This document shows, one piece after another, positions 7,675 to 17,400 of a DNA stretch of 33,900 nucleotides. Made by a program: the position numbers and the translations under genes. The notes below the pieces were generated by a model. That model did not search any database. It was given only the letters and a program-made list of their open reading frames with translations, and was not told where the DNA came from. Position 1 is the stretch's first letter. Each line of letters opens with the position of its first letter. Source of the stretch: Planctomyces sp. (GTDB lineage Bacteria > Planctomycetota > Planctomycetia > Planctomycetales > Planctomycetaceae); NCBI GenBank assembly GCA_016795105.1, contig JAEUIH010000079.1, positions 1 to 33,900 of the forward strand, given 5' to 3'.

Positions 7675-9024
7675 TCAACCTCGGGCGGATCTCATGCGCC
7701 ACAACACGAATCCAGCCAGCAGCAAACTACACAATAATCCGATGACAATCCGCAGAGTGTTCCCTCCCCCAGGATTCGATGTATCTGATCCGGATTCCTT
7801 TCGGTCATGAGAAAAAGACTCGACATGCGGTCCAGTTGTTGTACTTCGTCCCGCCGCATCTGCGAAATCGGTCGTGACGTGAGAACTGATCCCAAGTGTC
7901 AGTCCCAATGTGTCGGTCACTCGTGTTTTTGCCTGTGGTTGTGGTGGCTGGAAATCCAGTTCATTCAGTGCAACATTCAGGCCCACGCTTGTGTACACAC
8001 AGAGCATGGTCTCCCTTGAAGGCAATCGGCGTCGAGCAACTCGAGGAAACCAAATTCCATTGTTCAGCTGTTGAAACTCATCAACGACGAAGTCAATTCC
8101 GGTCGTGGATTCATCTTCCCTGACATACTCTGTCAAAATGCGTCGTGGAAGGCCATTATGCTCAATGTCCAGCCACAGCGTGCGAGTCGCTGTCGAGTGA
8201 GAATCCGGACCTGTGGGTTGGTCAGCGTGAATGAGTTTCGCGCAAGGACTTCCCAACAACACTTCCGTTCCGGAGTACTTCCAATAACGCTGAGCTGAAT
8301 ACTCGTTAGATGCACCCGGCGGACGAACAGGAATATTTGTGGGATGATATGGGCTCAACTGATCACTGAGCCACAAACGTGAATGTGGTTCAAAGATCCC
8401 CGGAATCAACTCTGTCAGGTTTTGTGCAGGCGGTACGCCCTCGAAAACTCCAACAATTCTCAACTGATCAAGCAACTCATTCGAGTCGTCCAACATCCTG
8501 TATTGGGCCGAAAAGAAAAATTTGCCCGGCCCGTTGTAAACATCCAGATCTCGCATCCACGGAACAACCTCGACCAGCGACGAAAGGCTCCCCCGTTGCA
8601 CGTTTGTGTTGACATCGTCCACAGCCGCATTCGCGTTTGTGTCAGCGGAATTCCCGTTTGTGTCAGCGGAATTCGCGTTTGTGTCAGCGGAATTCCCGTT
8701 TGTGTCAGCGGAAGCTTTGACATCCTTGGGTGAATAGCGGATGAGCTCCAGTCTCTCGAAGCCCACTTCTGACCATGTCCAGTCGAGTTTCATCCAGACC
8801 AGTGCTGCCCCCCGTTCTTCCGGGTTCGGCAAGTCCATAAGCAGGCCTTCGGAATCTGGCAGTGATTTCCATTCGCTGGTGACTCGCAGGCTCTTGAAGG
8901 ATTGTCTCCACTCGATCGCCATTCGCCGCAATTGTTCCAGCGTGACCTCGGCCCGCACTTCCGTCGTTGCCGTCAAGCAGACGACCATCGCCAACAGGAA
9001 GATCCGACTGAAGTGGTTCTGCAT
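7675..9024 (-). CDS. Exported, membrane-anchored protein, possibly LolA-like
   Basis: 449 residues from the ATG at 9024. The frame is open to 9156 but the upstream residues are Arg/Cys-rich and lack the look of coding sequence, while the ATG at 9024 begins a good signal peptide (RIFLLAMVVCLTATTEVRA, cleavage near residue 25). The mature part starts with a helix (EQLRRMAIEWRQSFKSLRV) followed by beta strands, then an ADTN repeat at 105-136. The C-terminal half alternates strands (LWLDIEHNGLPRRIL, DFVVDEFQQLNNGIWFPRV) as in LolA/LolB-fold proteins. A final membrane helix (IVIGLLCSLLLAGFVLW) lies at the C-terminus with a basic tail. It follows an FtsX/LolC-type permease and a LolD-type ATPase, which supports, but does not prove, a role in envelope transport. 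Confidence 0.7.
   Translation of the reverse strand: MQNHFSRIFLLAMVVCLTATTEVRAEVTLEQLRRMAIEWRQSFKSLRVTSEWKSLPDSEGLLMDLPNPEERGAALVWMKLDWTWSEVGFERLELIRYSPKDVKASADTNGNSADTNANSADTNGNSADTNANAAVDDVNTNVQRGSLSSLVEVVPWMRDLDVYNGPGKFFFSAQYRMLDDSNELLDQLRIVGVFEGVPPAQNLTELIPGIFEPHSRLWLSDQLSPYHPTNIPVRPPGASNEYSAQRYWKYSGTEVLLGSPCAKLIHADQPTGPDSHSTATRTLWLDIEHNGLPRRILTEYVREDESTTGIDFVVDEFQQLNNGIWFPRVARRRLPSRETMLCVYTSVGLNVALNELDFQPPQPQAKTRVTDTLGLTLGISSHVTTDFADAAGRSTTTGPHVESFSHDRKESGSDTSNPGGGNTLRIVIGLLCSLLLAGFVLWRMRSARG
8629..8712 (-). repeat. Four tandem 21-bp in-frame repeats
   Basis: Units at 8629, 8650, 8671 and 8692, each ATTC(G/C)CGTTTGTGTCAGCGGA. Units 1 and 3 carry ATTCGCG, units 2 and 4 ATTCCCG, so the true period is 42 bp duplicated. 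On the minus strand they code for SADTN-A/G-N repeats; being multiples of three, copy-number change keeps the frame. Confidence 0.95.
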
Positions 9025-9157
9025 GGCACCATCCGTTTTCGACAATCCCGCATTCGGTATGGTCATACACTCGAAACACCCGTGCTGGCAAGTCACTCGG
9101 CAAATTCCGGGTCTGCTGAATAAAAGTCTACGTTTCCGCCAGATCACTTTGAACAAA

Positions 9158-10354
9158 TCAAAACAAAAGCGTCCGCAAAGACTCAGATGCGAGCTGCTGA
9201 GTGATCAGAGCTGCAACAATCGCAAGGAACGTAGCAGCCAGCAACTGCAGAATCGTTTCGGTAGCCAGATAGCTGATCACAGTTGTGCGACTTCCACCCA
9301 GTCGAGTGATCGTTTGAATTTCAGAAGCGCGAAGGCGGATGGACAGGAACACGACCAGACCAAGGAACAGGATGGTCACAATTGCTGAGATAAATGCGCT
9401 GAGCCGGATCAGTCGTTCGATCCGGAACACTACGTCCAGCAGATCGTTCACAACATCCGGCGGTTTAATACAGACGGCCGTATTTTCAGCACCGGAATAT
9501 TTTCCCAGCAGCAGTGCCTGCCCCTTTTCATCATTTGGCTGAACAACAATTGCCGTCAGAGGAAACGTTGCCGGATCACCGTGAAAGTGAAATGAATCTA
9601 CGTTTTCCTCTGTAATTTCCGTAAACGGCAGAACAGCAGCACTCGCTGTAACTGACGAAGGATCCTGCGACAACAGCAGGCTTTCATCCTGAACTTTCGT
9701 TAAGTCGGCATGCCCATGTCCAATCCCATCGATCACCCACGTCGTTTTTGTGTCGACAAAGACAACATTATCGTCGGCGGAAAATCCCGGAGCAAGAACA
9801 CCGGTCACGCGAAGCTTGAGAGGATAATCACCCGCCAGATTGAACGCATTTCGAGGTGCGGACAAAATCGAATCACCGGCCTTCAGCTGCATGTTTCTGG
9901 CGACATTTGAACCCACCACGCAGTCACCGAGCATCGTCAGCGGCTCCCCTGCCGCGATGTTCAGACCTCGGAACTCAAAGTACTCGGGAGATGTCCCCAC
10001 AATCGAAACCCCGTCCACCTGATTGCGACTTTGAGTTCGATACCGACTGTGAATTGGTATGGCGGTTCCGTAACCGGACTCGTTGACTCGGTCAACCTCT
10101 CCCATCGTTGTCACGCCAGGAGGAATTGCTTCGAAGTACAAAGCATGAAGTGCCAGATCGATGCGGCTTCCGTTTGCACCGATCACAAGTGGTGTCTGTC
10201 GTGCCCGAGATGTGATGTCACTTTGAAACTGTTCCAGGATCAGTCTCACAGAGATCGGAAGCCAAAGGGTCAAAGTCAGACAGAGTACGATCGTGATCGT
10301 ACGTCCGTAGTACCAGCGAAGCGATCGGATTGCCAGATGCAGCGAAGTCAGCAT
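9158..10354 (-). CDS. ABC transporter permease, FtsX/MacB/LolC type
   Basis: 398 residues. An N-terminal membrane helix (ITIVLCLTLTLWLPISVRLIL, about 20-40), then a large ~240-residue extracytoplasmic domain (MacB_PCD-like, with PGVTTMGEVDRV and IVGTSPEYFEFRGLNIAAGEPL), then two membrane helices near 315-340 and 360-390. The sequence between them, ASEIQTITRLGGSRTTVISYLATETILQ, is the FtsX-domain coupling loop (R-x-x-E-I-x-x-x-x-x-x-G-x-x). FtsX-type permeases normally have a fourth helix; this one ends just after the third. The gene overlaps the ATPase gene by 7 bp (10348-10354), so translation is coupled. Likely partner in lipoprotein or cell-envelope transport, or a mechanotransmission complex; substrate unknown. 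Confidence 0.85.
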   Translation of the reverse strand: MLTSLHLAIRSLRWYYGRTITIVLCLTLTLWLPISVRLILEQFQSDITSRARQTPLVIGANGSRIDLALHALYFEAIPPGVTTMGEVDRVNESGYGTAIPIHSRYRTQSRNQVDGVSIVGTSPEYFEFRGLNIAAGEPLTMLGDCVVGSNVARNMQLKAGDSILSAPRNAFNLAGDYPLKLRVTGVLAPGFSADDNVVFVDTKTTWVIDGIGHGHADLTKVQDESLLLSQDPSSVTASAAVLPFTEITEENVDSFHFHGDPATFPLTAIVVQPNDEKGQALLLGKYSGAENTAVCIKPPDVVNDLLDVVFRIERLIRLSAFISAIVTILFLGLVVFLSIRLRASEIQTITRLGGSRTTVISYLATETILQLLAATFLAIVAALITQQLASESLRTLLF

Positions 10355-11034
10355 GCAGCGTCACTCCCCTGCACTGCCGCTTTCAGGAATTGCTCAAACG
10401 GAACAACCTGCTGAAAGCGATCAAGCAAAGAGTGATCGTGAGTCACCATCACCAGAGTCGCCTTATGGACTGCAGTCTGGTGCAAAAGCAGATCGAGAAC
10501 CTTCCCTGCCGTGTGTGGATCCAGGTTTCCTGTTGGTTCATCTGCAAGAATCACTCGAGGCCCCATGATCAGGGCCCGGCAAATCGCAACTCTTTGTCGC
10601 TCACCCTGCGATAGACGAGTAACTCGCCGATTCGCATAACCCGCAAGCCCGCAGTCACTGAGTAGACTTGCGGCTTTGTCTAAAACGGCAGTATCCGGCA
10701 GCTTGCCAGATGCGAGACGTGCGGGCAGTACGATGTTCTCGATGACGGAAAGGTATTCAATCAGCTGAAAGTCCTGAAAGATCATCCCAATCTGGTTCAG
10801 CCGAAACAGACGCCGAGCGGTTTCGGAGAGTCTTGAAACCGCCGCGTCTCCGATTTTTATAACTCCGGAGCGAACCGTCAAAATTCCGGCCATGAGATTC
10901 AACAGCGTCGTTTTTCCGGAACCGCTTGGGCCAATCACGGCACATGCCTGCTCAGGCGGAATGTTCAGGTGCGGGATTTCCAGATTGAAAATCCCGTCCG
11001 GATAAGAGAAACACAGGCCTTCAATCAAAATCAT
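10348..11034 (-). CDS. ABC transporter ATP-binding protein, LolD/MacB/FtsE type
   Basis: 228 residues, the normal length for this group. Walker A GPSGSGKT (35-42), Q-loop Q87 (MIFQDFQLI), signature LSQGE (141-145), Walker B VILADE with the catalytic E166, D-loop NLDP and switch H199 (VTHDHS). The DFQLIEYLSVIENI and ADEPTGNLD segments are characteristic of the LolD/MacB/FtsE subfamily rather than importers. First gene of a three-gene minus-strand operon with the FtsX-type permease and the LolA-like protein. The start is ATG 11034. Confidence 0.95.
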   Translation of the reverse strand: MILIEGLCFSYPDGIFNLEIPHLNIPPEQACAVIGPSGSGKTTLLNLMAGILTVRSGVIKIGDAAVSRLSETARRLFRLNQIGMIFQDFQLIEYLSVIENIVLPARLASGKLPDTAVLDKAASLLSDCGLAGYANRRVTRLSQGERQRVAICRALIMGPRVILADEPTGNLDPHTAGKVLDLLLHQTAVHKATLVMVTHDHSLLDRFQQVVPFEQFLKAAVQGSDAAC

Positions 11035-11345
11035 GACTGGTCAGTCAAAATCATCAGTCGTCAGTTCGGACCTAAACCCTCAACCTCATTTGTAACTTGC
11101 CGGGAATCTCGTCACGATCCCCGTCAGTCAGAAAGACCGAACGTTCACCGTCGTCCCGGTGCCGCAAGTTCACGATCGACAAGTACACGAATCACGAACG
11201 ACTCGTTCACGAATCGAGTATCTTAGAGACACGCAGAGTGTGGCAGTCGATTAGAACCGCTGCAACGGGATGAGCCGACGTTCAACCGGAATTCATGGAA
11301 GTACCGACCAGCTGATCACCTTCTGAAAGCGGGAGTGTTGAGAAA
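11035..11345. promoter_or_regulatory. Divergent intergenic region between the ABC operon and the VOC gene
   Basis: 311 bp between the starts of two divergent genes, so both promoters should lie here. Notable are a direct repeat just before the ATPase start (GTCAGTCAAAATCATCAGTCGTCAG, words AATCATGACTGGTCAGTC/AATCATCAGTCGTCAG) and a short inverted repeat GAACGA-C-TCGTTC at 11196-11208 set in a run of CACGAATC words (11187-11215). I cannot identify convincing -35/-10 pairs. No RNA gene is seen. Confidence 0.35.
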
Positions 11346-11813
11346 ATGTCTGACCCGGTGAATCCGATTCCTTCGGGCTATCATTCAGTGACTCCATATT
11401 TGCTGATCCGGAATGCAACGGCGGCGATTGAATTCTATCGTCAGGTGTTTGGGGCGGTTGAAATCATGAGACTGGTGGATCCGGAAGGACGAATCAGTCA
11501 TGCTGAAATGACGATCGGAAACTCTCGGATCATGCTGGCCGACGAGCATCCCGAGATGGATTTTCTGGGGCCCCAGACCCGTGGAGGCACGACCGTGAGC
11601 CTGTTGATTTATGTGCCCAACGTTGACGAAGTCTTCGAAATGGCACTCCAGCAGGGGGCTCGTGAAGTTCGCCCTCTCGTCGATCAGTTCTATGGTGATC
11701 GCTCCGGGACAATCGAAGATCCGTTCGGCCACATCTGGAGCATTGCGACGCACCTCGAAGACATTTCACCCGCCGAAATGGAAGCCCGATTTCGCGAGAT
11801 GTTTGAGGGGTAG
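11346..11813 (+). CDS. VOC (glyoxalase/bleomycin-resistance) superfamily protein, PhnB-like
   Basis: 155 residues. Two beta-alpha-beta-beta-beta modules are visible: HSVTPYLLIRNATAAIEFYRQVFGAVE (residues 13-39) and VSLLIYVPNVDEVFEMALQQGA. The closing motif DRSGTIEDPFGHIWSIATH is the hallmark of PhnB/YdcJ-like single-gene VOC proteins. These bind small molecules or metals; actual substrate is unknown. ATG 11346 is preceded by GGGAG at a rather long distance (about 14 bases). The gene is divergent from the ABC operon and 144 bp before the ATP-grasp operon. Confidence 0.9.
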   Translation: MSDPVNPIPSGYHSVTPYLLIRNATAAIEFYRQVFGAVEIMRLVDPEGRISHAEMTIGNSRIMLADEHPEMDFLGPQTRGGTTVSLLIYVPNVDEVFEMALQQGAREVRPLVDQFYGDRSGTIEDPFGHIWSIATHLEDISPAEMEARFREMFEG

Positions 11814-11957
11814 TCTCGGCGATGGCACACATGTTGCATCCTGTCCACATGTATTGTGGAAAGCAGTGCGACTTGCCTAGACTCCGGGCACAGGGCCGGA
11901 ATACTGCCCATTTGAGCATCATCCGGGCCGTTTGGTCAAAATACAGGAACCTAATCA
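11814..11957 (+). promoter_or_regulatory. Leader region of the ATP-grasp/transglutaminase operon
   Basis: 144 bp between the VOC gene and the first ATP-grasp gene. It contains the interrupted palindrome CCACA-TGTAT-TGTGG (11845-11859), a plausible operator-sized site. No strong terminator follows the VOC gene, so read-through into the operon is possible. An AGGAAC ribosome-binding site stands 8 bases before the GTG at 11958. Confidence 0.25.
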
Positions 11958-13373
11958 GTGACATCCCCGACTGTAGCCTTCGATGAATTGCTGGAAATGG
12001 ATGGAACTCCGCGACACATGGCCCTCTCAGAGTGCCTTGCGTCGATGCCCGTGCACCTGCTTGCTCAACGCCAGCGGTACGCCGAAGATGAATTACTGGA
12101 AATGGGAATTACGTTCGCTGTATACGGCCACAACGAAGGCACCGAAAAGATCTGGCCATTTGACGTCGTGCCGCGTCCGGTTCCCTGGTACGAGTGGCAG
12201 ATGGTCGAGGCGGGCCTCAAGCAGCGGATCAAGGCACTCAATCTGTTTCTTGACGACGTCTACGGCGAAGGCAAAATCCTCAAAGAAGGAATTGTCCCGC
12301 AGGATCTCGTCCTTTCGGCAAAAACTTACCGCAAAGAGTGTGTTGGCATTCGTCCGCCTGGGGGTGTCTGGACACATGTCACAGGCACTGACCTTGTTCG
12401 CCATTCCGACGGCACCATCTATGTATTAGAGGACAACCTGCGCTGTCCATCCGGGGTCTCCTATGTGCTTGAGAACCGTGAACTGATGAAGCGAGTGCTT
12501 CCCGAGGTTTTCTTTGGATCAGCGATTGCTCCGATCGATGATTACCCGGAACGATTGCTGGGGACTTTGCTGCAGACAGCGCCACAGCATATGAACTCTC
12601 CCACGGCTGTGTTGCTCACGCCAGGTATCTATAACTCAGCGTACTTCGAGCATTCGTTCCTTGCCCAACAAATGGGCATCGAGCTGGTGACCGGCCCTGA
12701 CTTGTTTGTGGATAACGACATTGTCTGGATGAAGACAACTCGGGGACCACAGCGAGTCGATGTCATCTATCGACGAATTGATGACGACTTTATTGACCCG
12801 GAGTGTTTCCGACCGGATTCGATGCTGGGTGTGCCCGGCGTCATGAGAGCCTACCGAAAAGGGAATGTCACGCTGGCAAATGCGCCCGGGACCGGGGTTG
12901 CCGACGATAAAGCGGTCTACGCCTATGTTCCGCAGATCATTCAGTATTATCTGAACGAAGAAGCCATCCTGCCGAATGTCCCCACGTACTTGTGTTCGGA
13001 CCCGGACCAATGCAAATACGTTCTGGAGAATCTTGATTCACTGGTTGTCAAACCGACCAATGAATCCGGTGGATATGGAATCCTGATGGGGCCGACAGCA
13101 CCGGCAGAAGAGCGTGCAAAGTGCGCGGAATCGATCAAAAAAGACCCGCGAAACTATATTGCTCAACCCATGTTGACACTATCAACGGTTCCCACAATCG
13201 CTGACGGAGCACTGGTTCCACGGCACATCGACCTCCGACCTTTTATTCTCTACGGCGAAGAACTGTTTGTGTTGCCAGGAGGACTCACACGTGTCGCCCT
13301 GAAAGAAGGTTCGATGATCGTAAACTCGTCACAGGGAGGTGGCAGTAAAGACACATGGGTACTGCTGCAGTAA
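11958..13373 (+). CDS. Circularly permuted ATP-grasp peptide-ligase-type protein
   Basis: 471 residues from GTG 11958 (AGGAAC 8 bases upstream). A member of the DUF404/DUF407 circularly permuted ATP-grasp group, predicted to form amide bonds with ATP. Visible family blocks: [20 protein letters not shown] (near 95), the acidic block [20 protein letters not shown] (around 157-175), the nucleotide-binding strand [13 protein letters not shown] (around 363), [20 protein letters not shown] (around 423) and the C-terminal [13 protein letters not shown]. In known genomes this protein travels with alpha-E and transglutaminase genes, as here: the alpha-E gene begins 80 bp downstream. Cytoplasmic, no signal peptide. 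Substrate unknown. Confidence 0.92.
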   Translation: MTSPTVAFDELLEMDGTPRHMALSECLASMPVHLLAQRQRYAEDELLEMGITFAVYGHNEGTEKIWPFDVVPRPVPWYEWQMVEAGLKQRIKALNLFLDDVYGEGKILKEGIVPQDLVLSAKTYRKECVGIRPPGGVWTHVTGTDLVRHSDGTIYVLEDNLRCPSGVSYVLENRELMKRVLPEVFFGSAIAPIDDYPERLLGTLLQTAPQHMNSPTAVLLTPGIYNSAYFEHSFLAQQMGIELVTGPDLFVDNDIVWMKTTRGPQRVDVIYRRIDDDFIDPECFRPDSMLGVPGVMRAYRKGNVTLANAPGTGVADDKAVYAYVPQIIQYYLNEEAILPNVPTYLCSDPDQCKYVLENLDSLVVKPTNESGGYGILMGPTAPAEERAKCAESIKKDPRNYIAQPMLTLSTVPTIADGALVPRHIDLRPFILYGEELFVLPGGLTRVALKEGSMIVNSSQGGGSKDTWVLLQ

Positions 13374-13453
13374 GAGATCGCTGAAGGACTGCCTCTTTTT
13401 TGGTCATGAAATTGTTGGTTGCGGTGCGGGTTGAGCAAGTAAAGGGTTGAACG

Positions 13454-14443
13454 ATGTTGTGTCGTGTCGCGAACTCCGTGTTCTGGATGAGTCGATACCT
13501 GGAGCGGGCCGAGAACGCTGCTCGATTTATCGATGTGACGTCTGCCATCGCACTCGGATATCGCGGTCGCGATGAAGGCCTTTGGTCGTCGCTGCTGCTG
13601 GCTGGTGGTGATGTGGAAAACTTTCAGCAACGATATACAAAAGCGACACAGGCGAACGTGACCCGATTCCTGCTGTTTGACCGCGAGAATCCGAACTCTG
13701 TTGTCTCGTGCCTTGCCTCAGCTCGCGAAAATGCTCGGTCCATTCGAGAGAATCTCACGACGCCCATGTGGGAAGCCGTCAATCGATTCTATCTTCGCGT
13801 CCGAGCCGCTGCTGCCAATTCCGAACAGATCCTTGCGCAGCCGCATCCGTTTCTTGAGCAGATCAAACGTTCTGCCCATCAGGTGATCGGTGTCACCAGC
13901 GCGACATGGTCGCGAGGTGAAGCATGGCAGTTTTCGACGATGGGCTACCTGCTTGAACGTGCGGACAAGACGTCCCGTATCCTGGATGTTAAATATTTCA
14001 TCCTTCATCCGGACTCTGAGCATCTGAGTGTAGGGGTTGATGTCATTCAATGGGGCGCTTTGCTGGAAACAACCAGTGCTCTGCAGATGTATCGACGAAC
14101 GTTTGGCAGAATTGAACCTGCAAAGGTTGTCGAGTTTCTCGTATTGAATCCACGATTCCCTCGTTCTCTGCGATTCTGTGTCTGGCAGGCAGAAGACAGC
14201 CTGCGAGCAATTTCAGGGTCACCACCTCAGGGGTTCAACAATCGAGCAGAACAATTACTTGGACAGTTGAGTGCTCAGCTCAGCTACGCACGCGTGTCGG
14301 ATATTCTGAACGACGGTCTCCATGAATTCGTGGATGACTTCCAGGTTCGGCTGAATGCGGTTGGTGAGGCGGTGTTTGATACGTTCTTCCAGATTTCCGG
14401 GCCGGAACGACAGTCTCAGCAACAGCGAATTATTTCTACTTAG
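13454..14443 (+). CDS. Alpha-E domain protein
   Basis: 329 residues, all-helical by composition. The start MLCRVANSVFWMSRYLERAENAARFIDV is the diagnostic N-terminus of the alpha-E (PF04168) family, named for conserved glutamates in ER motifs. Other family blocks are NPNSVVSCLASARENARSIRE, WSRGEAWQFSTMGYLLERADKTSRILDV and LNPRFPRSLRFCVWQAEDSL. ATG 13454 has AAAGGG upstream. The domain has no known enzyme activity; it is nearly always coded beside or fused to circularly permuted ATP-grasp proteins, as in the fusion at 17900-20434. Likely a partner or scaffold of the upstream ligase. Confidence 0.92.
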   Translation: MLCRVANSVFWMSRYLERAENAARFIDVTSAIALGYRGRDEGLWSSLLLAGGDVENFQQRYTKATQANVTRFLLFDRENPNSVVSCLASARENARSIRENLTTPMWEAVNRFYLRVRAAAANSEQILAQPHPFLEQIKRSAHQVIGVTSATWSRGEAWQFSTMGYLLERADKTSRILDVKYFILHPDSEHLSVGVDVIQWGALLETTSALQMYRRTFGRIEPAKVVEFLVLNPRFPRSLRFCVWQAEDSLRAISGSPPQGFNNRAEQLLGQLSAQLSYARVSDILNDGLHEFVDDFQVRLNAVGEAVFDTFFQISGPERQSQQQRIIST

Positions 14444-14459
14444 TGAATGCAGTCCTTTC

Positions 14460-17400
14460 ATGACGATTAAAGTTGCTCTCCACCACGAAACCACATATCA
14501 CTACAGCAAGCCGGTTTCACTGGGTCCACAGGTAATTCGACTTCGACCAGCGCCCCATGCCCGGACGCCGGTGTCAGCGTATTCGCTCAAGGTGGAACCA
14601 TCCACACATTTCATCAACTGGCAGCAGGATCCTCACGGGAACTACCTGGCTCGCATGGTCTTCCATGAAAAGACGACCGTCTTCAAGGTTGCCGTGGATC
14701 TGGTGGCCGATATGACGGTCATCAACCCCTTCGATTTCTTCCTCGAAGATGATGCGATTCAGTTTCCGTTTCATTATGCCGAAGACCTCGCGTTCGAACT
14801 GAAACCGTTTCTGCTCCCGCCACAGCGGTCGAAGGCCTTCGATGAGTATCGAGCCACGATCAATATTGCTCCCCGACGCACAATCTCATTCCTGATCGAT
14901 CTGAATACAAAGCTGCAGAGCGATATCAAATACCTGATCCGCCTTGAACCGGGAGTCCAGTCTCCGGAAGAGACGCTCGAGACGCGTTCCGGATCGTGTC
15001 GCGATTCTGCATGGCTGCTGGTCCACTTGCTCCGAAGCTTCGGACTGGCGGCTCGATTTGTCTCTGGTTATCTGATCCAGCTCACGCCCGACCTGAAACC
15101 GCTCGAAGGCCCTGAAGGTCCCACCACCGACTTTACGGATCTGCATGCCTGGACTGAAGTGTTTCTCCCCGGAGCCGGCTGGGTTGGTCTCGATCCGACC
15201 TCCGGATTGCTGACTGGAGAAGGGCATATCCCGCTGGCTGCGACACCAGCACCTCAATCTGCTGCACCGATCTCGGGATGTGTTGAAGAATCCGACGTGG
15301 AATTCGACTTCGCGATGCGGATTACTCGCATTCATGAAGATCCTCGAGTCACAAAGCCATACACGGAAGAAACGTGGCAGAAAATCAATGCCGTTGGTAT
15401 CGAAGTCGATCGCCGACTCCGAGAAAACGATGTTCGACTGACGATGGGTGGCGAACCAACATTCGTTTCAATCGACGACATGGAGGGTGCTGAATGGAAC
15501 ACGGCCGCTGTTGGTCCTGAAAAGCAGCGTCTCAGCGATGTTCTGATTCGTAAACTTCGTGAACGCTTCGCCTCAGGCGCCCTGATGCACTACGGTCAGG
15601 GAAAATGGTATCCAGGCGAATCGCTTCCACGCTGGGCATATAGTTGCCTGTGGCGAAAAGACGGAGAACCGGTCTGGAATAATCCGGAGCTGCTCGCTCC
15701 TCTCGGCGTTCACCCCGAAGCATCGAAGACTCATCCGGCAACGGCTGACGAGCAGAGGGCCGGAGAATTTATCTGTGAACTTGCAGATCGGCTTGAAGTG
15801 GACGGGACATTTATCCGTCCTGCCTATGAAGACGTCTTCCATGTGCTCGATACAGAACAGAAACTGCCGGCGGATGTTGACCCGCGAGATTTTGACCTGG
15901 ACGCATCGGAAGATCGCCGACGCCTGTCTCGAACTCTGGAACGAGGACTCAGCCGCCCGGTTGGATTCGTACTGCCGTTGACGAAGGCCTGGTGGCAGGC
16001 GAATGGTAAATGGGCCAGCGGTCCATGGCCCTTTCGATCACAGCGACTGTTTTTGATTCCAGGAGATTCACCGATTGGCTTGAGGCTCCCGCTGGAATCA
16101 TTGCCAGTTCGGGGAGCAAACCGAGCACATCTGTATGAGATTGATCCTTTTGCAGAGCGGCACCCTTTGCCCGGTTATCAGGAAATCCGTCAGGCGGCCA
16201 TGAATCGACTGACACTTGAGATGCCCGATGTGACCATTTCACGTCAGGATCGTTCGAAGAAGCTGCTGCGAGATGTCGATGAGGCGGAACTGGATTCAAC
16301 GCCACCGAAGAGACTGATTCCCGCCGATGGAGTAGTTCGCACAGCGATGTGTGTTGAACCGAGAGATGGCTATATCCACGTGTTTATGCCACCGACATCA
16401 ACTCTTGAGGACTATCTCGAACTCATTGCCTGCATTGAAGCAACGGCCGAAGCAATGCAGCAACCCGTTGTGATTGAGGGGTATCTGCCGCCCTCCGATC
16501 CGCGTATTGAGATTCTGAAAGTGACCCCGGATCCCGGCGTCATTGAAGTTAACGTCCATCCATCGCACAGCTGGGAACAGCTGAAAGACGTGACCGAAGG
16601 TGTCTACGAAGAAGCCCGACAGTCACGGCTTGGTACAGAGAAATTTCAGCTGGACGGGCGACACACTGGGACCGGAGGAGGAAATCACCTTGTATTGGGT
16701 GGACCGACTCCGGCAGACAGCCCGTTTCTTCGAAGACCGGATTTGCTGAAGAGTGTCATTGGATTCTGGAATAATCACCCCTCGTTGTCCTATCTGTTTT
16801 CGGGCCTGTTCATTGGGCCAACAAGTCAGTCGCCACGAGTGGACGAGGGCCGCGTTGACGCACTGTACGAAATGGAAATGGCGTTCCAACAGGTTCCTGA
16901 CCCGGGCTATGGAACGGTCATGCCGTGGCTGGTCGATCGGCTGTTTCGACATCTGCTCGTTGATATCACAGGCAATACTCATCGAGCAGAAATCTGTATC
17001 GACAAGCTCTTCAGCCCCGATCATGCAAACGGGCGACTGGGTCTGGTAGAACTTCGCGCCTTCGAAATGCCGCCACACGCGAGAATGAGTCTGGCGCAGC
17101 AACTCCTGGTTCGTTCTCTAATCGCCCACTTCTGGAATTCGCCCCATCAGGAACCGCTGATTAGCTGGCGAACCGCCATTCACGATCGCTTTATGCTTCC
17201 ACATTTCCTGTGGGAAGACCTGCGCTCCGTCGTGGCGACACTCCATCGATCGGGCATCGATTTTGATGTTCGCTGGTTTGCTCCTCATCTGGAATTTCGC
17301 TGCCCGCAGATCGGCTCGTTTGAGCAGTCCGGCGTACACGTTGAACTGAGACAGGCTTTGGAACCCTGGTACGTGCTTGGGGAAGAAGGAGGAGCCGGCG

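Noticed and set aside
8629-8712. CRISPR-like array
   Set aside because: The 21-bp units are contiguous without spacers and are in-frame coding repeats.
8383-8733. Plus-strand open frame with repeated VCVSGIP/RVCVSG units
   Set aside because: It is the antisense reading of the 21-bp repeats in the exported protein gene at 7675-9024, which has a signal peptide and consistent domain structure.
9025-9156. 44-residue extension upstream of the exported protein
   Set aside because: Arg/Cys-rich, and it would bury the clear signal peptide starting at 9024.
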